A stretch of 19,008 nucleotides of DNA from Prevotellaceae bacterium (GCA_031289895.1 JAITOP010000137.1:1-19008), one strand, 5' to 3'. Positions 8,132-17,532 are shown, counted from the first letter of the stretch. Numbers and translations are program-made. Notes: generated from the sequence alone by a model not told the origin.

Positions 8132-9353
8132 ATTCAATAGTTTTTTCTTTAGTATCGCTTACTTTATGTTTTTCGTTTTCTTTTTCGTTGCTTTCCTGTT
8201 GCGAAATTTCCTGATTATTTGCAGCTCTGCTTACCGATAAAATTGTTCCCAAAGCAATTCCCGTACACAAAATTGAAGTTCCGCCAAGACTTATAAACGG
8301 TAATGTTTGTCCTGTTACCGGAAAAACGCCTACCGAAACTCCCATGTTGAGCATTGCCTGAAAAACAATCATCAACATCAATCCCAAAACCGTAACCGAC
8401 GAAAATATCCGCGTACATTTTTTGGCAATTATCGCCGCCCGATACAATAATGACATATATGCCAGCAATACCAATGCGCCTATGATAAGTCCGTATTCTT
8501 CGATAATTATCGCAAAAACAAAATCGGAATAAGGATGCGGCAATAAATGACGTTGAGTACTGTTGCCGGGACCTTTTCCTATTAAACCGCCCGATGCAAC
8601 AGCCATTTTTGCATAATCAGACTGCGTATTTGAACTTTCTTTAACAGCCTTTTCGTTATCATCATTTCCGAAAAACGATTCTATTCTGTTTACTGCCGTA
8701 ACTACGCGGGGAGGCCAATGAAACGTAAGCCCCAGCGTAAATAAAATAATCAAAGCGGCAATTGCAAGTCCGCATATTTTCAATAAATTTTTAATTCGCA
8801 AACCGCCGATAAAAAGTATAGATATACAAATAATTCCAAGTAATAATCCCATCGACGTGCCTGCAATAAAAGTGAGAATACAAACCGTGCCTATGGGGAT
8901 AATTATTTTTCGTACAACAGATTTAAAATCATCAAAAGTATTATTTTCCAAAATATTTGCAAGATATAATACCACACTTATTTTGGCAACTTCTATCGGT
9001 TGAAATCTTATACCTGCAATAGCTATCCAACGTGTGCCATCGTTTAATGTTTCTCCCAATATCAGCATATATCCAAGCAATCCTATGCTTACAACAAGCG
9101 ATAACGTTGCAAAATTTTTATATACCGAAATTGGAATGCGATGACAAATATACATCAAGACAAAACCTGCAACGAGAAATATCAAATGGCGATGAATAAA
9201 ATACCAATAAGTGCTGTGCCGATAACTGTCCATCGACGCCAGCCTGCTTGATGATGAAAATATTGCAAGTATAGAAAATAAAGAAAGAAAAATAATTATT
9301 CTCCAAATGATTTTATCTCCATCAAATCGTATTTTATTTAACAAATTTTCCAT
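8115..9353 (-). CDS. ftsW: Lipid II polymerase (SEDS) FtsW
   Basis: FtsW is the multi-pass SEDS glycosyltransferase that polymerises lipid II at the septum together with the transpeptidase FtsI. The 412-aa protein has about ten hydrophobic segments between residues 15 and 378. SEDS motifs are present: G-T-R-W-I and R-F-Q-P-I-E-V-A-K in the 106-124 region; G-K-G-P-G-N-S (259-265) followed by L-P-H-P-Y-S-D-F-V-F-A with D277 at the position of the catalytic Asp; and G-Q-T-L-P-F-I-S-L-G-G-T-S (348-360). The charged tail (about 380-412) is cytoplasmic. RodA is the main alternative, but the dcw context and the P-x-S-D-F-x-F-A form favour FtsW. It starts 3 nt after the murD stop codon. Confidence 0.96.
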   Translation of the reverse strand: MENLLNKIRFDGDKIIWRIIIFLSLFSILAIFSSSSRLASMDSYRHSTYWYFIHRHLIFLVAGFVLMYICHRIPISVYKNFATLSLVVSIGLLGYMLILGETLNDGTRWIAIAGIRFQPIEVAKISVVLYLANILENNTFDDFKSVVRKIIIPIGTVCILTFIAGTSMGLLLGIICISILFIGGLRIKNLLKICGLAIAALIILFTLGLTFHWPPRVVTAVNRIESFFGNDDNEKAVKESSNTQSDYAKMAVASGGLIGKGPGNSTQRHLLPHPYSDFVFAIIIEEYGLIIGALVLLAYMSLLYRAAIIAKKCTRIFSSVTVLGLMLMIVFQAMLNMGVSVGVFPVTGQTLPFISLGGTSILCTGIALGTILSVSRAANNQEISQQESNEKENEKHKVSDTKEKTIEYDDKQ

Positions 9354-9356
9354 AAT

Positions 9357-10691
9357 TTATAAATTTCTAACTGCTTGTTTAAACTGTTTGCCTCTGTCTA
9401 TGTAATCTTCAAATAAATCGAAACTTGCACAAGCCGGCGATAACAAAACCGCGCTGCCCGATTCGGCAAGTTCGTACGATTTTTCGACAGCATCTTTTGC
9501 CGAACGTGTTTCTACAATAACAGGAACTACATCTTTGAAAAACGATATAATTTTTGTGTTATCAATACCCAAACATACTATTGCGTTTACTTTTTGTCTT
9601 ACCAATTCCAGAATTTCGCCGTAATCGTTGCCTTTGTCAGTGCCGCCTACAATCCACACTATTTTACCGTTTATGCTGTCTAAGGCATACCATACAGAAT
9701 TTACATTTGTTGCCTTCGAATCGTTTATAAACTTAATTCCACCAACGCTTAGCACAAATTCCAAACGATGTTCCACGCCTTGAAAAGTAGAAAGACTTTG
9801 ACGTATTGTTTCGTTTCGGATGTCAAGAACTTTGCCTGTGATTGCCGCTGCCATTGAGTTGTAGATATTGTGCTTCCCTTTCAGCGACAAATCGTCAACA
9901 GATATTGAAAAAACATCATTGCCGATTTTCGCGAGCAGCAAATTATTTTCGATATCTGCACCTTGCGAAACGGTTGTTTTTTGCGAAAACGGCAGCATTT
10001 TTGCTTTCGATACGATTTTTTCGATATGCGTCATCGTAACTTCATCGTCGGCGCAAAAGATGAAACAATCTTCGTCGTCCATATTTTGCAAAATTCTGAA
10101 TTTTGAGCGAGCGTAATTTTCTATTTTATAATCGTATCTGTCTAAATGGTCGGGCGTTATATTTAGCAAAACAGCAATATCTGCTTTAAATTCGTACATT
10201 CCGTCAAGTTGAAAACTGCTTAATTCCAAAACATAATAATCGTAATTTTCGGTAGCAACCTGCATTGCAAAACTTGTTCCGATATTACCTGCCACACCAA
10301 CGTTTACACCTGCATTTTTCAGAAGAAAATGTATGAGCGTTGTTGTTGTCGTTTTTCCATTGCTGCCTGTGATACATATTTTTTTTGCAGTGCAGTAACG
10401 TCCCGCAAATTCAATTTCGGAAATTACTTTTATTCCCTGTTCTTTTGCCTTTATCACGATAGGCGCTTTATCGGGGATTCCCGGACTTTTTATGATTTCG
10501 TCGGCATTTAAAATTTTATCTTCCGTATGTTGGTTTTCTTCAAAATCAATTTCATATTTTTCGAGAATTTGTTTGTATTCGTTTTTCACTTTTCCTTTGT
10601 CGGAAAGGAACACATCAAAATTCTTTGTTTTGGCTAATACTGCCGAACCAACTCCACTTTCACCGCCGCCTAAAACTACTATTCTTTTCAT
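9357..10691 (-). CDS. murD: UDP-MurNAc-L-alanine:D-glutamate ligase MurD
   Basis: MurD is the cytoplasmic Mur ligase that adds D-glutamate to UDP-MurNAc-L-Ala. The N-terminal UDP-binding fold starts with V-V-L-G-G-G-E-S-G-V-G (5-15) and includes S-P-G-I-P (69-73). The ATP loop is G-S-N-G-K-T-T-T-T (109-117), followed by E-L-S-S-F-Q-L (156-162), the MurD hallmark, and N-I-T-P-D-H-L-D-R-Y (177-186). A Lys near 197 is at the position that is carbamylated in the family. I-N-D-S-K-A-T-N (about 317) and G-G-T-D-K-G complete the C-terminal domain. The length of 444 aa is normal. It lies 16 nt downstream of mraY. Confidence 0.98.
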   Translation of the reverse strand: MKRIVVLGGGESGVGSAVLAKTKNFDVFLSDKGKVKNEYKQILEKYEIDFEENQHTEDKILNADEIIKSPGIPDKAPIVIKAKEQGIKVISEIEFAGRYCTAKKICITGSNGKTTTTTLIHFLLKNAGVNVGVAGNIGTSFAMQVATENYDYYVLELSSFQLDGMYEFKADIAVLLNITPDHLDRYDYKIENYARSKFRILQNMDDEDCFIFCADDEVTMTHIEKIVSKAKMLPFSQKTTVSQGADIENNLLLAKIGNDVFSISVDDLSLKGKHNIYNSMAAAITGKVLDIRNETIRQSLSTFQGVEHRLEFVLSVGGIKFINDSKATNVNSVWYALDSINGKIVWIVGGTDKGNDYGEILELVRQKVNAIVCLGIDNTKIISFFKDVVPVIVETRSAKDAVEKSYELAESGSAVLLSPACASFDLFEDYIDRGKQFKQAVRNL

Positions 10692-10707
10692 AAATTCTGC
10701 CCTTTTT

Positions 10708-11970
10708 TTATCTTAATTTTAATGTTACAATACTTATTACCGCCAATAATAATGTGATAATCCAAAATCTTATCACAATTTTTGATTCGGGTATAGGATT
10801 TTTCGGTTTTTGTATAATTGCATCTATACCTGCATAACCTTGTTTTTGAAAATGATGGTGCAAAGGCGTCATTTTAAAAATTCTGCGACCTGCGCCATAC
10901 CTGCGTTTTGTGTATTTAAAATATATTATTTGCATCATCACCGATAAACTTTCGGCAAAAAATACTCCGCATAAAATCGGTATCAGCAATTCTTTGCGAA
11001 TCATTATTGCAAAAACGGCTATTATTCCGCCAATAGCCAAACTTCCCGTATCGCCCATAAACACTTGCGCAGGATAGGAATTGTACCACAAAAATCCTAT
11101 CAGCGCGCCAATAAATGCGCCCATGAAAATTACAAGTTCGCCCGAATTTGGAATGTACATTATATTTAAATATCCTGCATAAATTACGTTTCCCGAAAGA
11201 TATGCCAAAATACCAAGTACAACACCGATTATAGCCGATATTCCTGTTGCCAGACCATCCATTCCATCGGTGAGATTTGCTCCGTTTGAAACTGCCGTTA
11301 TAATTAAAATAGCAATAATCACAAATACAATCCACGTAAGCGCAGACGTTTGTTCGTTGCCCGGAATAAGCATATTGTAATCAAATTCGTTGTCTTTGAA
11401 AAACGGAATTGTTGTTATCGTAGATTTTACGTTCGATTGTTTTATATCAACCATTTGCTGCTCGGTTTGAATAACTATTTCGCTCGTTTTTTCGCGTACA
11501 ACAATGCTGTCGCTAAACCACATTGTAAGTCCGACAATTAAGCCCAATCCTATTTGTCCTACAATTTTAAATTTTCCTTTTAGTCCTTCTTTATTATGTC
11601 TGAATACTTTTATGTAATCGTCTAAAAAACCGATAAGTCCAAGCCATATTGTAGAAACTATCATCAAAATAATATAAATATTTGTAAGATTGCAAAACAA
11701 CAACACGGGAATCATAATGCTTAAAAGTATAATAATTCCGCCCATTGTAGGCGTTCCTTTTTTTTGCATTTGTCCTTCCAGACCTAAATCGCGAATTTCT
11801 TCACCAATTTGTTTTCGTTGCAAAAATTTAATTATGTATTTGCCGAAAATCATCGATATTATCAATGAAAATATAACAGCCATCGCTACTCTGAAACTAA
11901 TGTACTTAAATACTCCGCTGCCCGGAATACTAAAATGGTTATTGATATATTCAAACAAATGGTATAACAT
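10708..11970 (-). CDS. mraY: Phospho-MurNAc-pentapeptide transferase MraY
   Basis: This integral membrane enzyme transfers phospho-MurNAc-pentapeptide to undecaprenyl phosphate, making lipid I. Family motifs are G-T-P-T-M-G-G (72-78), the D-D pair at 117-118, N-L-T-D-G-M-D-G-L (232-240) with two catalytic-site Asp residues, F-M-G-D-T-G-S-L-A (304-312), and the H-H-H cluster at 371-373. About ten transmembrane segments are visible. At 420 aa it is some 60 residues longer than E. coli MraY; the extra is a hydrophilic segment at about 155-205 between membrane helices. Long MraY proteins of about 420 aa are, from memory, usual in Bacteroidota. The ATG lies 7 nt after the murE stop codon. Confidence 0.98.
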   Translation of the reverse strand: MLYHLFEYINNHFSIPGSGVFKYISFRVAMAVIFSLIISMIFGKYIIKFLQRKQIGEEIRDLGLEGQMQKKGTPTMGGIIILLSIMIPVLLFCNLTNIYIILMIVSTIWLGLIGFLDDYIKVFRHNKEGLKGKFKIVGQIGLGLIVGLTMWFSDSIVVREKTSEIVIQTEQQMVDIKQSNVKSTITTIPFFKDNEFDYNMLIPGNEQTSALTWIVFVIIAILIITAVSNGANLTDGMDGLATGISAIIGVVLGILAYLSGNVIYAGYLNIMYIPNSGELVIFMGAFIGALIGFLWYNSYPAQVFMGDTGSLAIGGIIAVFAIMIRKELLIPILCGVFFAESLSVMMQIIYFKYTKRRYGAGRRIFKMTPLHHHFQKQGYAGIDAIIQKPKNPIPESKIVIRFWIITLLLAVISIVTLKLR

Positions 11971-11977
11971 AATTCAA

Positions 11978-13432
11978 CTAATTTATTTCATTAAAAATTT
12001 CGTTAATAATTTCTTTGTCATCAAAGTGATTGCGCACTCCGTTAATTTCCTGATATGGCTCGTGTCCTTTACCTGCTACCAAAATCACATCATCAGGTTT
12101 TGCCATCATAATTGCTGTTCGTATTGCTTCGCGGCGGTCGGCAATAACCAATGTTTTTCTTCGTGTAACAGGCGTTAACCCATCGCACATATCTTTTAAT
12201 ATGTCTTCGGGCTTTTCGTATCGCGGATTATCTGACGTTAATATTGCAAGATTACTGTTTTCGCTTGCAATTTTTGCCATCATCGGGCGTTTGCCTTTGT
12301 CGCGGTTTCCGCCGCAGCCTACTACGGTTATTAATTGTTCGTTTTGGCACATTTCGTTGATTGCTGAAATTACATTTTCAAGAGCATCGGGCGTGTGCGC
12401 ATAATCTACAATTGCCGTTATTCCATTGTTTGCGCGAATACATTCAAATCTTCCGGCTGCCGGATTTAAATCGCTCAACAATCGCAAAGTTTCGGTTTTA
12501 TCAATTCCGAGTTGGCGCGCGGTTGCATAAATTGCCAATAAATTATACGCATTAAACTCGCCAATACATTTTGTCCAAACATCAAGACCATCAATATTCA
12601 GCAACATTCCTGCAAAACTGCGTTCAAGAATTTTGCATTTATAATCGGCTATTGTTTTAAGCGCATACGTTTTGCATTTTGCTTTTGTATTTTGCAGCAT
12701 TATTTTTCCGTTTCGGTCGTCGATATTTGTAAGTGCAAAGGCTGTTGGCGGCAAATCGTCAAAAAATTTCTTTTTTGTTTTTATATATTCTTCAAAAGTT
12801 CCGTGATAATCGAGATGGTCGCGGGTGATATTTGAAAAAATTCCGCCTGCAAAAGTTAATCCTGCAATTCGTTCCTGCGCAATAGCATGAGAACTTACTT
12901 CCATAAAACAATAATCGCAACCTGCTTCAACCATTTCGCTCAATAATTCGTTTAACTGAATTGCATCGGGCGTTGTATGTGTGGCGTCAGTTTTTTTGTT
13001 GTCAATATAATTTGAAATTGTTGATATTAATCCAGATTTGTATCCGTAATTTTTCATTAGTTGATACAATAACGTTGCTGTTGTTGTTTTTCCGTTAGTT
13101 CCCGTTACTCCTGTAAGTTTAAGTTTTGACGATGGATTTCCGTAAAATTCGGAAGCGATAATTCCTGTTGCAGCGTTACTGTCGGCAACTTTGACATAGC
13201 AAATTTCAGGATTTATATTTTCAGGAAAATATTGGCATACGATTGCCGTTGCGCCTTGTTTTATTGCGTCATCAATAAAATTATGTCCATCTGTTTTTGT
13301 TCCCGAAACTGCAAAAAATAATTGATTTTTGCAGGCTTTGCGCGAATCAAATCCAAGCGAGCAAATGCTTATATTGTCATTGCCCAATATTTCTTTAACT
13401 TTTATTTTTGATATTAATTCTGATAATTTCAT
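11978..13432 (-). CDS. murE: UDP-MurNAc-tripeptide synthetase MurE, meso-DAP type
   Basis: MurE is the cytoplasmic Mur ligase that adds the third stem residue. It shows the ATP loop T-G-T-N-G-K-T-T-T-A-T (110-120), H-T-T-P-D (152-156), M-E-V-S-S-H-A-I-A-Q (177-186), N-I-T-R-D-H-L-D-Y-H-G-T (201-212), and a Lys-rich segment near 219-222 matching the carbamylated-Lys region. D-N-P-R at 401-404 is the motif that marks meso-diaminopimelate-specific enzymes, so the wall is predicted to be of the mDAP type. The length of 484 aa is normal. It follows ftsI by 27 nt, one of the wider gaps in the cluster. Confidence 0.98.
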   Translation of the reverse strand: MKLSELISKIKVKEILGNDNISICSLGFDSRKACKNQLFFAVSGTKTDGHNFIDDAIKQGATAIVCQYFPENINPEICYVKVADSNAATGIIASEFYGNPSSKLKLTGVTGTNGKTTTATLLYQLMKNYGYKSGLISTISNYIDNKKTDATHTTPDAIQLNELLSEMVEAGCDYCFMEVSSHAIAQERIAGLTFAGGIFSNITRDHLDYHGTFEEYIKTKKKFFDDLPPTAFALTNIDDRNGKIMLQNTKAKCKTYALKTIADYKCKILERSFAGMLLNIDGLDVWTKCIGEFNAYNLLAIYATARQLGIDKTETLRLLSDLNPAAGRFECIRANNGITAIVDYAHTPDALENVISAINEMCQNEQLITVVGCGGNRDKGKRPMMAKIASENSNLAILTSDNPRYEKPEDILKDMCDGLTPVTRRKTLVIADRREAIRTAIMMAKPDDVILVAGKGHEPYQEINGVRNHFDDKEIINEIFNEIN

Positions 13433-13459
13433 CGTTTGTAATTTTACCTGTTTTTAATT

Positions 13460-15724
13460 TTATAATTCCAATTCCAAATAAATTATTGTTCCTGCCGTAA
13501 TTGCTGTTCCTGCCACTATCGACTGGTTTTTTACTTTTCCTTTACCCGAAAAAGAAACTTTCATTCCCGATTTTTCGAGCAAATAAAGGGCATCGCGCAG
13601 TCCCATATTTATTACTGATGGCGTTTTATTTTCTTCAAATTGTATTTTATTTGTCGTTAATTTCGAATCATTTTTTAATATTGCTACCCAATCGTTATTT
13701 TTAACATCATTATCGAAAGGAATATTCAACTTTGATGCGATATTATTTATTTGTCGGGCGATAGTGTTTTTTGCATTGGGCAAACATAACGAATCGTTGT
13801 TGCGCTCGATAGGTTTATACCAATTTATATCTGTGGCATAAAGTTTTTCGGCAATTTCCTTAAACACAGGCGCAGCATACGTTCCGCCGTAAAAATTTCC
13901 TGCTATTGGCGGGCTGTACATTACAACAACAATTGTATATTTAGGTTCGTTTGCCGGAATATAACCTGCAAATGTTGCCTGATAAGCCGTTAGCCCCGAG
14001 TTGTGAAATTTTCCTTTTACAACTCGTTGCGCCGTTCCTGTTTTTCCTGCAAAATCAAATCGCGAATCACGTATTCTCACAGCCGTTCCCGAATCAACAA
14101 CGCCTTGCAAGGCTTGACGTACTTTTGTCAATGTTTCTTTCGAGCAAATTTCACTTTTTATAACTTCGTCTCGATACGATTCTATTACTTGTCCGTGTCT
14201 GATTATTTCTTTTACAAATTTGGGTTTCATCATTTTTCCGTTGTTGGCTACAGCGTTGTAAAGCGTAAGCGTGTGTATCGGTGCAAGCGTTAGTTGGTAG
14301 CCTATTGCCGACAATGGCAAAAATTGTGTTTCCCATTTTTTGCTTTCGGGTGTGGTTACGTCTGGTTTGCTTTCGCCCGCTATCTGCAAATTCAACGATT
14401 GCTGAAACAGTCCCATTGACTGTAATTTATTGAAAAATTTTTGCGGATTATTTTCATAATATTTTACGGCAAGTTTTGCAAATCCTACGTTTGATGATTT
14501 TGCAAAAACCTGTTTTACCGTAATAGTTCCATAATTATGTCCGCTTGCCTCTTTGAATGTGTGCAGAATTTTTTTACCATTTCGGTATTCCCATATTGAT
14601 TGAGTTTCTACAACATCATTTAAATCAACTAATTTATCGTCGAGCAAAGCAATTAATGTTGCAAGTTTAAATGTAGAGCCGGGCGGACTTGTTTCTGTTA
14701 ATGCGTAATTGTACGATTCGTCGTATCCTCCACCCTCATTACGTTTTACGTTTGCAATGGCTCTTATTTCGCCTGTTGCAACTTCCATTACAATTGCAGT
14801 TCCGCCTTCAATTTGTTTGCCTTCATCGTTTCCTTTTTGAATTTGTTGCCGCAATGCTTTTTCGGCAGTTTCCTGTATTGTAACATCCAAAGTGGTAACA
14901 ACATCGCAGCCCGATTCGGGAAGTACATTATCTTCGCTGCTTATAGGCATCCAGCGGCTTGGCGAAACGCGCATAACAATCTGTACGCCTTCTTTTCCTT
15001 TAAGATATTCGTTAAACGACCGTTCGATTCCCAACTCCGAATAATCTTTGCTGTTTACATTGCCGATAGTTGTTGCTGCAAGTTTATCGTAAGTATAAAT
15101 GCGGTCGGTTTTTTCGATGCATATTAATCCGCTTCTGAATTGTCCGAATCTAAGAATGGGGAACGATTTTATTTTTTGAAGTTCAATAAAATCAATCGCT
15201 CTGTTTCCTGTTTTTTCGTGGCGATGAGTTTTTTCGGAAGATGCTTTAATTTTTGTTTTTAAAAGTATTTCGTATTCGCCTGCATTTTTATCTTTAAAAA
15301 GTTCGGACAATGATTTTGCCGTTTTCCTTATTTCTTCATTCATAAGAATATCGGCTTGCTTTGTATCTTCTTTGATTTGTTTGGGCGTTCTGTTTTTTTT
15401 GTCGATTGCTTTTAAATTTATTTTTTTGTAATAAAGTGCTAATTTTTCATCTTTATTTTCTATAATATTTTTCTTTAATGTATAAAAATCAATAAAAATA
15501 TCATACTTTGGAATTGATGCAGCCAGCAATCGCATATCGTGCGAAAAAACGTTGCCACGACTTGCTTCTACCGATTCTGTTTTTAAAGCATATTGTTCTG
15601 CCTGTGCTTTAAAATCAGTGAAAAATTGCAAATATATAATCTGAGCGACAATCAAAAAACTCAAAACCACTGTTAATAAATAAAACAGTGTGATTCGGCG
15701 TACTATGTTTTTTACAGTTGTCAT
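13460..15724 (-). CDS. ftsI: Septal peptidoglycan transpeptidase FtsI (class B PBP) with PASTA domain
   Basis: FtsI cross-links new septal peptidoglycan and partners with FtsW. It has one N-terminal membrane anchor (about 11-33), then a PBP-dimerisation region starting with S-R-G-N-V-F (55-60). The transpeptidase domain carries the three active-site motifs: S-T-F-K with the catalytic Ser350, S-S-N at 410-412, and K-T-G-T at 561-564. The last 50 or so residues (about 702-754; S-V-I-N-M-G-L-R-D-A to I-I-Y-L-E-L-E-L) form a single PASTA domain. At 754 aa it is much longer than E. coli FtsI (588). Extra length also comes from a Lys/Glu-rich helical stretch (about 85-190) in the N-terminal module, which I believe is common in Bacteroidota homologues. 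Its start is 1 nt from the ftsL stop codon, so translation is likely coupled. Confidence 0.97.
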   Translation of the reverse strand: MTTVKNIVRRITLFYLLTVVLSFLIVAQIIYLQFFTDFKAQAEQYALKTESVEASRGNVFSHDMRLLAASIPKYDIFIDFYTLKKNIIENKDEKLALYYKKINLKAIDKKNRTPKQIKEDTKQADILMNEEIRKTAKSLSELFKDKNAGEYEILLKTKIKASSEKTHRHEKTGNRAIDFIELQKIKSFPILRFGQFRSGLICIEKTDRIYTYDKLAATTIGNVNSKDYSELGIERSFNEYLKGKEGVQIVMRVSPSRWMPISSEDNVLPESGCDVVTTLDVTIQETAEKALRQQIQKGNDEGKQIEGGTAIVMEVATGEIRAIANVKRNEGGGYDESYNYALTETSPPGSTFKLATLIALLDDKLVDLNDVVETQSIWEYRNGKKILHTFKEASGHNYGTITVKQVFAKSSNVGFAKLAVKYYENNPQKFFNKLQSMGLFQQSLNLQIAGESKPDVTTPESKKWETQFLPLSAIGYQLTLAPIHTLTLYNAVANNGKMMKPKFVKEIIRHGQVIESYRDEVIKSEICSKETLTKVRQALQGVVDSGTAVRIRDSRFDFAGKTGTAQRVVKGKFHNSGLTAYQATFAGYIPANEPKYTIVVVMYSPPIAGNFYGGTYAAPVFKEIAEKLYATDINWYKPIERNNDSLCLPNAKNTIARQINNIASKLNIPFDNDVKNNDWVAILKNDSKLTTNKIQFEENKTPSVINMGLRDALYLLEKSGMKVSFSGKGKVKNQSIVAGTAITAGTIIYLELEL

Positions 15725-15725
15725 T

Positions 15726-16088
15726 TTACTTTGCTTTTATTCGTATAAACGGATTTTTCGATTCTTTTATTGTAAGATTTCGTTTTTGTATTTGTTCTAA
15801 AACCTCCGATTTTCTGCCCTTTTTCATTAATTCTTTCGATTTATAAATATATTCGGGGTGTAATAATTTTATTTCATTGTCTATTTCTTTATTTTCGCGA
15901 GCCGTGCTTTCAACTTTGTACCTGTAACCTATATAAAAAACTGCAAGAAAAAAAAGAAGTAAAATATAGCCTAAATGCTTTTGAATACCGGCACTTATAA
16001 ACATTCTTCCGGTAATAATTTGCCTGAATATTTTAGCTGTATTTCCACCCGAATTTTTATTTTCCTGTATGTCGTTTTTTTCTTCCAT
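15726..16088 (-). CDS. ftsL: FtsL-like bitopic division protein
   Basis: This small 120-aa protein has a hydrophilic cytoplasmic arm (1-38), one membrane helix (about 39-55, rich in Leu, Phe and Ile) and an extracytoplasmic helical tail (about 56-120) rich in Lys and Glu, as expected for a coiled-coil FtsL. It lies exactly where ftsL lies in dcw clusters, 2 nt after rsmH and 1 nt before ftsI. Sequence identity in FtsL is very low across bacteria, so the call rests on size, topology and position. The expected role is to form, with FtsQ and an FtsB-like partner, the complex that activates FtsW and FtsI. Confidence 0.85.
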   Translation of the reverse strand: MEEKNDIQENKNSGGNTAKIFRQIITGRMFISAGIQKHLGYILLLFFLAVFYIGYRYKVESTARENKEIDNEIKLLHPEYIYKSKELMKKGRKSEVLEQIQKRNLTIKESKNPFIRIKAK

Positions 16089-16090
16089 TT

Positions 16091-16996
16091 TTATTTTATT
16101 TTTTCTGCAACTCTAAGTTTTGCACTTCGTGCGCGACTGTTTTTTTCTATTTCCAAATCGTTTGGCACAACGGCTTTGCGCGTAATCAACTTAAATGGAC
16201 AATTTACATTTCCGTAAAAATCTTTTTCTATTTTTCCATCAATATTTCCCGAGCGCATAAAATTTTTCACCAATCTGTCTTCGAGCGAATGATAAGTTAT
16301 AACAACCAATCGACCGTGATTTTTCAGGCTTTTCAGCGAATGAACAAGCATTTGCTCAATAGCATCTATTTCTTGATTTACCTCTATTCTTATTGCTTGA
16401 AAAATTTTTGCAAAAAACTTATTTTCATCTTTTTTTGGCGTTCGCGATTTTATTATTTCCAAAAAATCATCAACTGTTTTTATTTGTTTTTCGTTACGTT
16501 TTTCAACAATTATTTTTGCAATAAAATTTGCATTATCAACTTCGCCATAATCGCGAAACACACGTTTTAATTCGCTTTCAGTGTATTCATTTAAAAGTTT
16601 TGCTGCCGAGAAATCAGAATTTTTATTCATCCGCATATCAATTTCAGCGTTGTAACGAAACGAAAATCCGCGCGATGCTTCATCAAAATGATGAGACGAA
16701 ACACCAAGGTCAGCAAGGATTCCATCAACTTCGTCAATTTTATTATAACGTAAAAAATTGTGTAAAAATTTAAAATTATTTCTTACAAAAATAAATCTGT
16801 CATCGTTTATTTTATTTGCTTCGGCATCGCTGTCGCGGTCGAATGCGACAAGTTTTCCGGTTGTTAATTTGTTCAATATTTCGCGCGAATGACCACCACC
16901 GCCAAATGTAACATCAACGTATATTCCGGCAGGGTTGATGTTTAATGCATCAACGCTTTCTGTCAACAAAACCGGTATGTGATACGTTTTATTCAT
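16091..16996 (-). CDS. rsmH: 16S rRNA (cytosine-1402-N4)-methyltransferase RsmH
   Basis: RsmH (formerly MraW) uses SAM to methylate N4 of C1402 in the 16S rRNA decoding centre. The protein opens with H-I-P-V-L-L-T-E-S-V, has the SAM-binding loop T-F-G-G-G-G-H-S (30-37), an acidic residue pair in F-D-R-D (52-55), A-D-L-G-V-S-S-H-H (95-103), G-F-S-F-R (110-114), and Y-H-S-L-E-D-R in the C-terminal third, all characteristic of the family. Its 301 aa is near the usual 310. It is the second gene of the cluster, 37 nt after mraZ; the spacer is AT-rich with a TTTATAATTTATAATTTAT-like run. Confidence 0.98.
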   Translation of the reverse strand: MNKTYHIPVLLTESVDALNINPAGIYVDVTFGGGGHSREILNKLTTGKLVAFDRDSDAEANKINDDRFIFVRNNFKFLHNFLRYNKIDEVDGILADLGVSSHHFDEASRGFSFRYNAEIDMRMNKNSDFSAAKLLNEYTESELKRVFRDYGEVDNANFIAKIIVEKRNEKQIKTVDDFLEIIKSRTPKKDENKFFAKIFQAIRIEVNQEIDAIEQMLVHSLKSLKNHGRLVVITYHSLEDRLVKNFMRSGNIDGKIEKDFYGNVNCPFKLITRKAVVPNDLEIEKNSRARSAKLRVAEKIK

Positions 16997-17033
16997 TGTC
17001 GATTGTTCTATTTTTTATTTTATAATTTATAAT

Positions 17034-17480
17034 TTATCCAAAATATTTTGTTGCTGCTTCCGCAAATTTTTCTTCGTTCATCGATAACGCTTCAAATTTC
17101 GGTGCGCTCCAAATTTCAATACGGTCGTCAAAACCGATAAAAGCAACCTCACTGTCTGCGTCAATCATCTCAAACAATCGGCGGGGAATAATTATTCTGC
17201 CGCTGATGTCGTCGGGTGTAACTTCGGCGCGGTTTGTCATAAACGTCCGCCAAAATTCTGCTTGTTCTTTATTCAATAAATTTAGTTTGCTTTTCATCTC
17301 ACTCACCAATATCATCCAAGCCTCAACTGTGTACATCGACAAGCATTTCTGATAAAAATCTTTTTGTACAACCAAACGTTTTTCCGAATGCAAAAACAAT
17401 TCGTTTTTGAATGCAGCCGGAAATACAATGCGCCCTTTCGCATCAATTTTACTTTTATATTCTCCTATAAACAGAGCCAT
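17034..17480 (-). CDS. mraZ: Transcriptional regulator MraZ
   Basis: MraZ is a small AbrB/SpoVT-like DNA-binding protein that controls the dcw operon it heads. Two tandem swapped-hairpin repeats are visible, each with its signature: D-A-K-G-R-I-V-F-P at 13-21 and D-I-S-G-R-I-I-I-P at 91-99. Characterised homologues form ring-shaped oligomers that bind direct repeats with a 10-bp period upstream of mraZ. A candidate array of this type lies at 17533-17562. The length of 148 aa is typical. The start ATG at 17480 gives M-A-L-F-I-G-E-Y, a good match to family N-termini. Confidence 0.97.
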   Translation of the reverse strand: MALFIGEYKSKIDAKGRIVFPAAFKNELFLHSEKRLVVQKDFYQKCLSMYTVEAWMILVSEMKSKLNLLNKEQAEFWRTFMTNRAEVTPDDISGRIIIPRRLFEMIDADSEVAFIGFDDRIEIWSAPKFEALSMNEEKFAEAATKYFG

Positions 17481-17518
17481 CTTTTTTTCGTTCGTTTGGT
17501 TAATAATTTAATTTTGTG

Positions 17519-17526
17519 CAAATATA
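17519..17526 (-). promoter_or_regulatory. -7 element (TATATTTG) of the dcw operon promoter
   Basis: On the minus strand this reads TATATTTG, matching TAnnTTTG exactly, about 39 nt upstream of the mraZ ATG. The position where a -33 TTTG would sit (about 17547-17550) holds TTAC, inside the middle unit of the 10-bp repeat array at 17533-17562. A weak -33 overlapped by operator units would suit a regulated promoter. Confidence 0.7.
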
Positions 17527-17532
17527 AACATT

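Larger units (their letters stand above)
2003..17480 (-). other. dcw (division and cell wall) operon, mraZ to ftsZ
   Basis: Thirteen genes lie on one strand with spacings (in transcription order) of 37, 2, 1, 27, 7, 16, 3, about -17, -4, 15, 7 and 15 nt. No internal hairpin terminator is evident in these gaps, and none is long enough to hold an obvious full promoter. The order is the canonical one. murF, murB and ddl are absent from the run. The promoter is placed at 17519-17526. No strong terminator follows ftsZ, so some read-through into the lipoprotein gene is possible. Confidence 0.9.

Noticed and set aside
10708..11970. MraY insertion of about 50 residues as a novel domain
   Set aside because: MraY proteins of about 420 aa are, to my recollection, standard in Bacteroidota, and all catalytic motifs are intact.
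11690..12178. 162-aa plus-strand open frame over the mraY/murE junction
   Set aside because: It is antisense to two confident genes, with no recognisable motif.
2003..17480. Missing murF, murB and ddl treated as gene loss
   Set aside because: Their absence from the cluster says nothing about the genome, and I believe Bacteroidota often keep them elsewhere; the 13 genes present form an intact canonical order.
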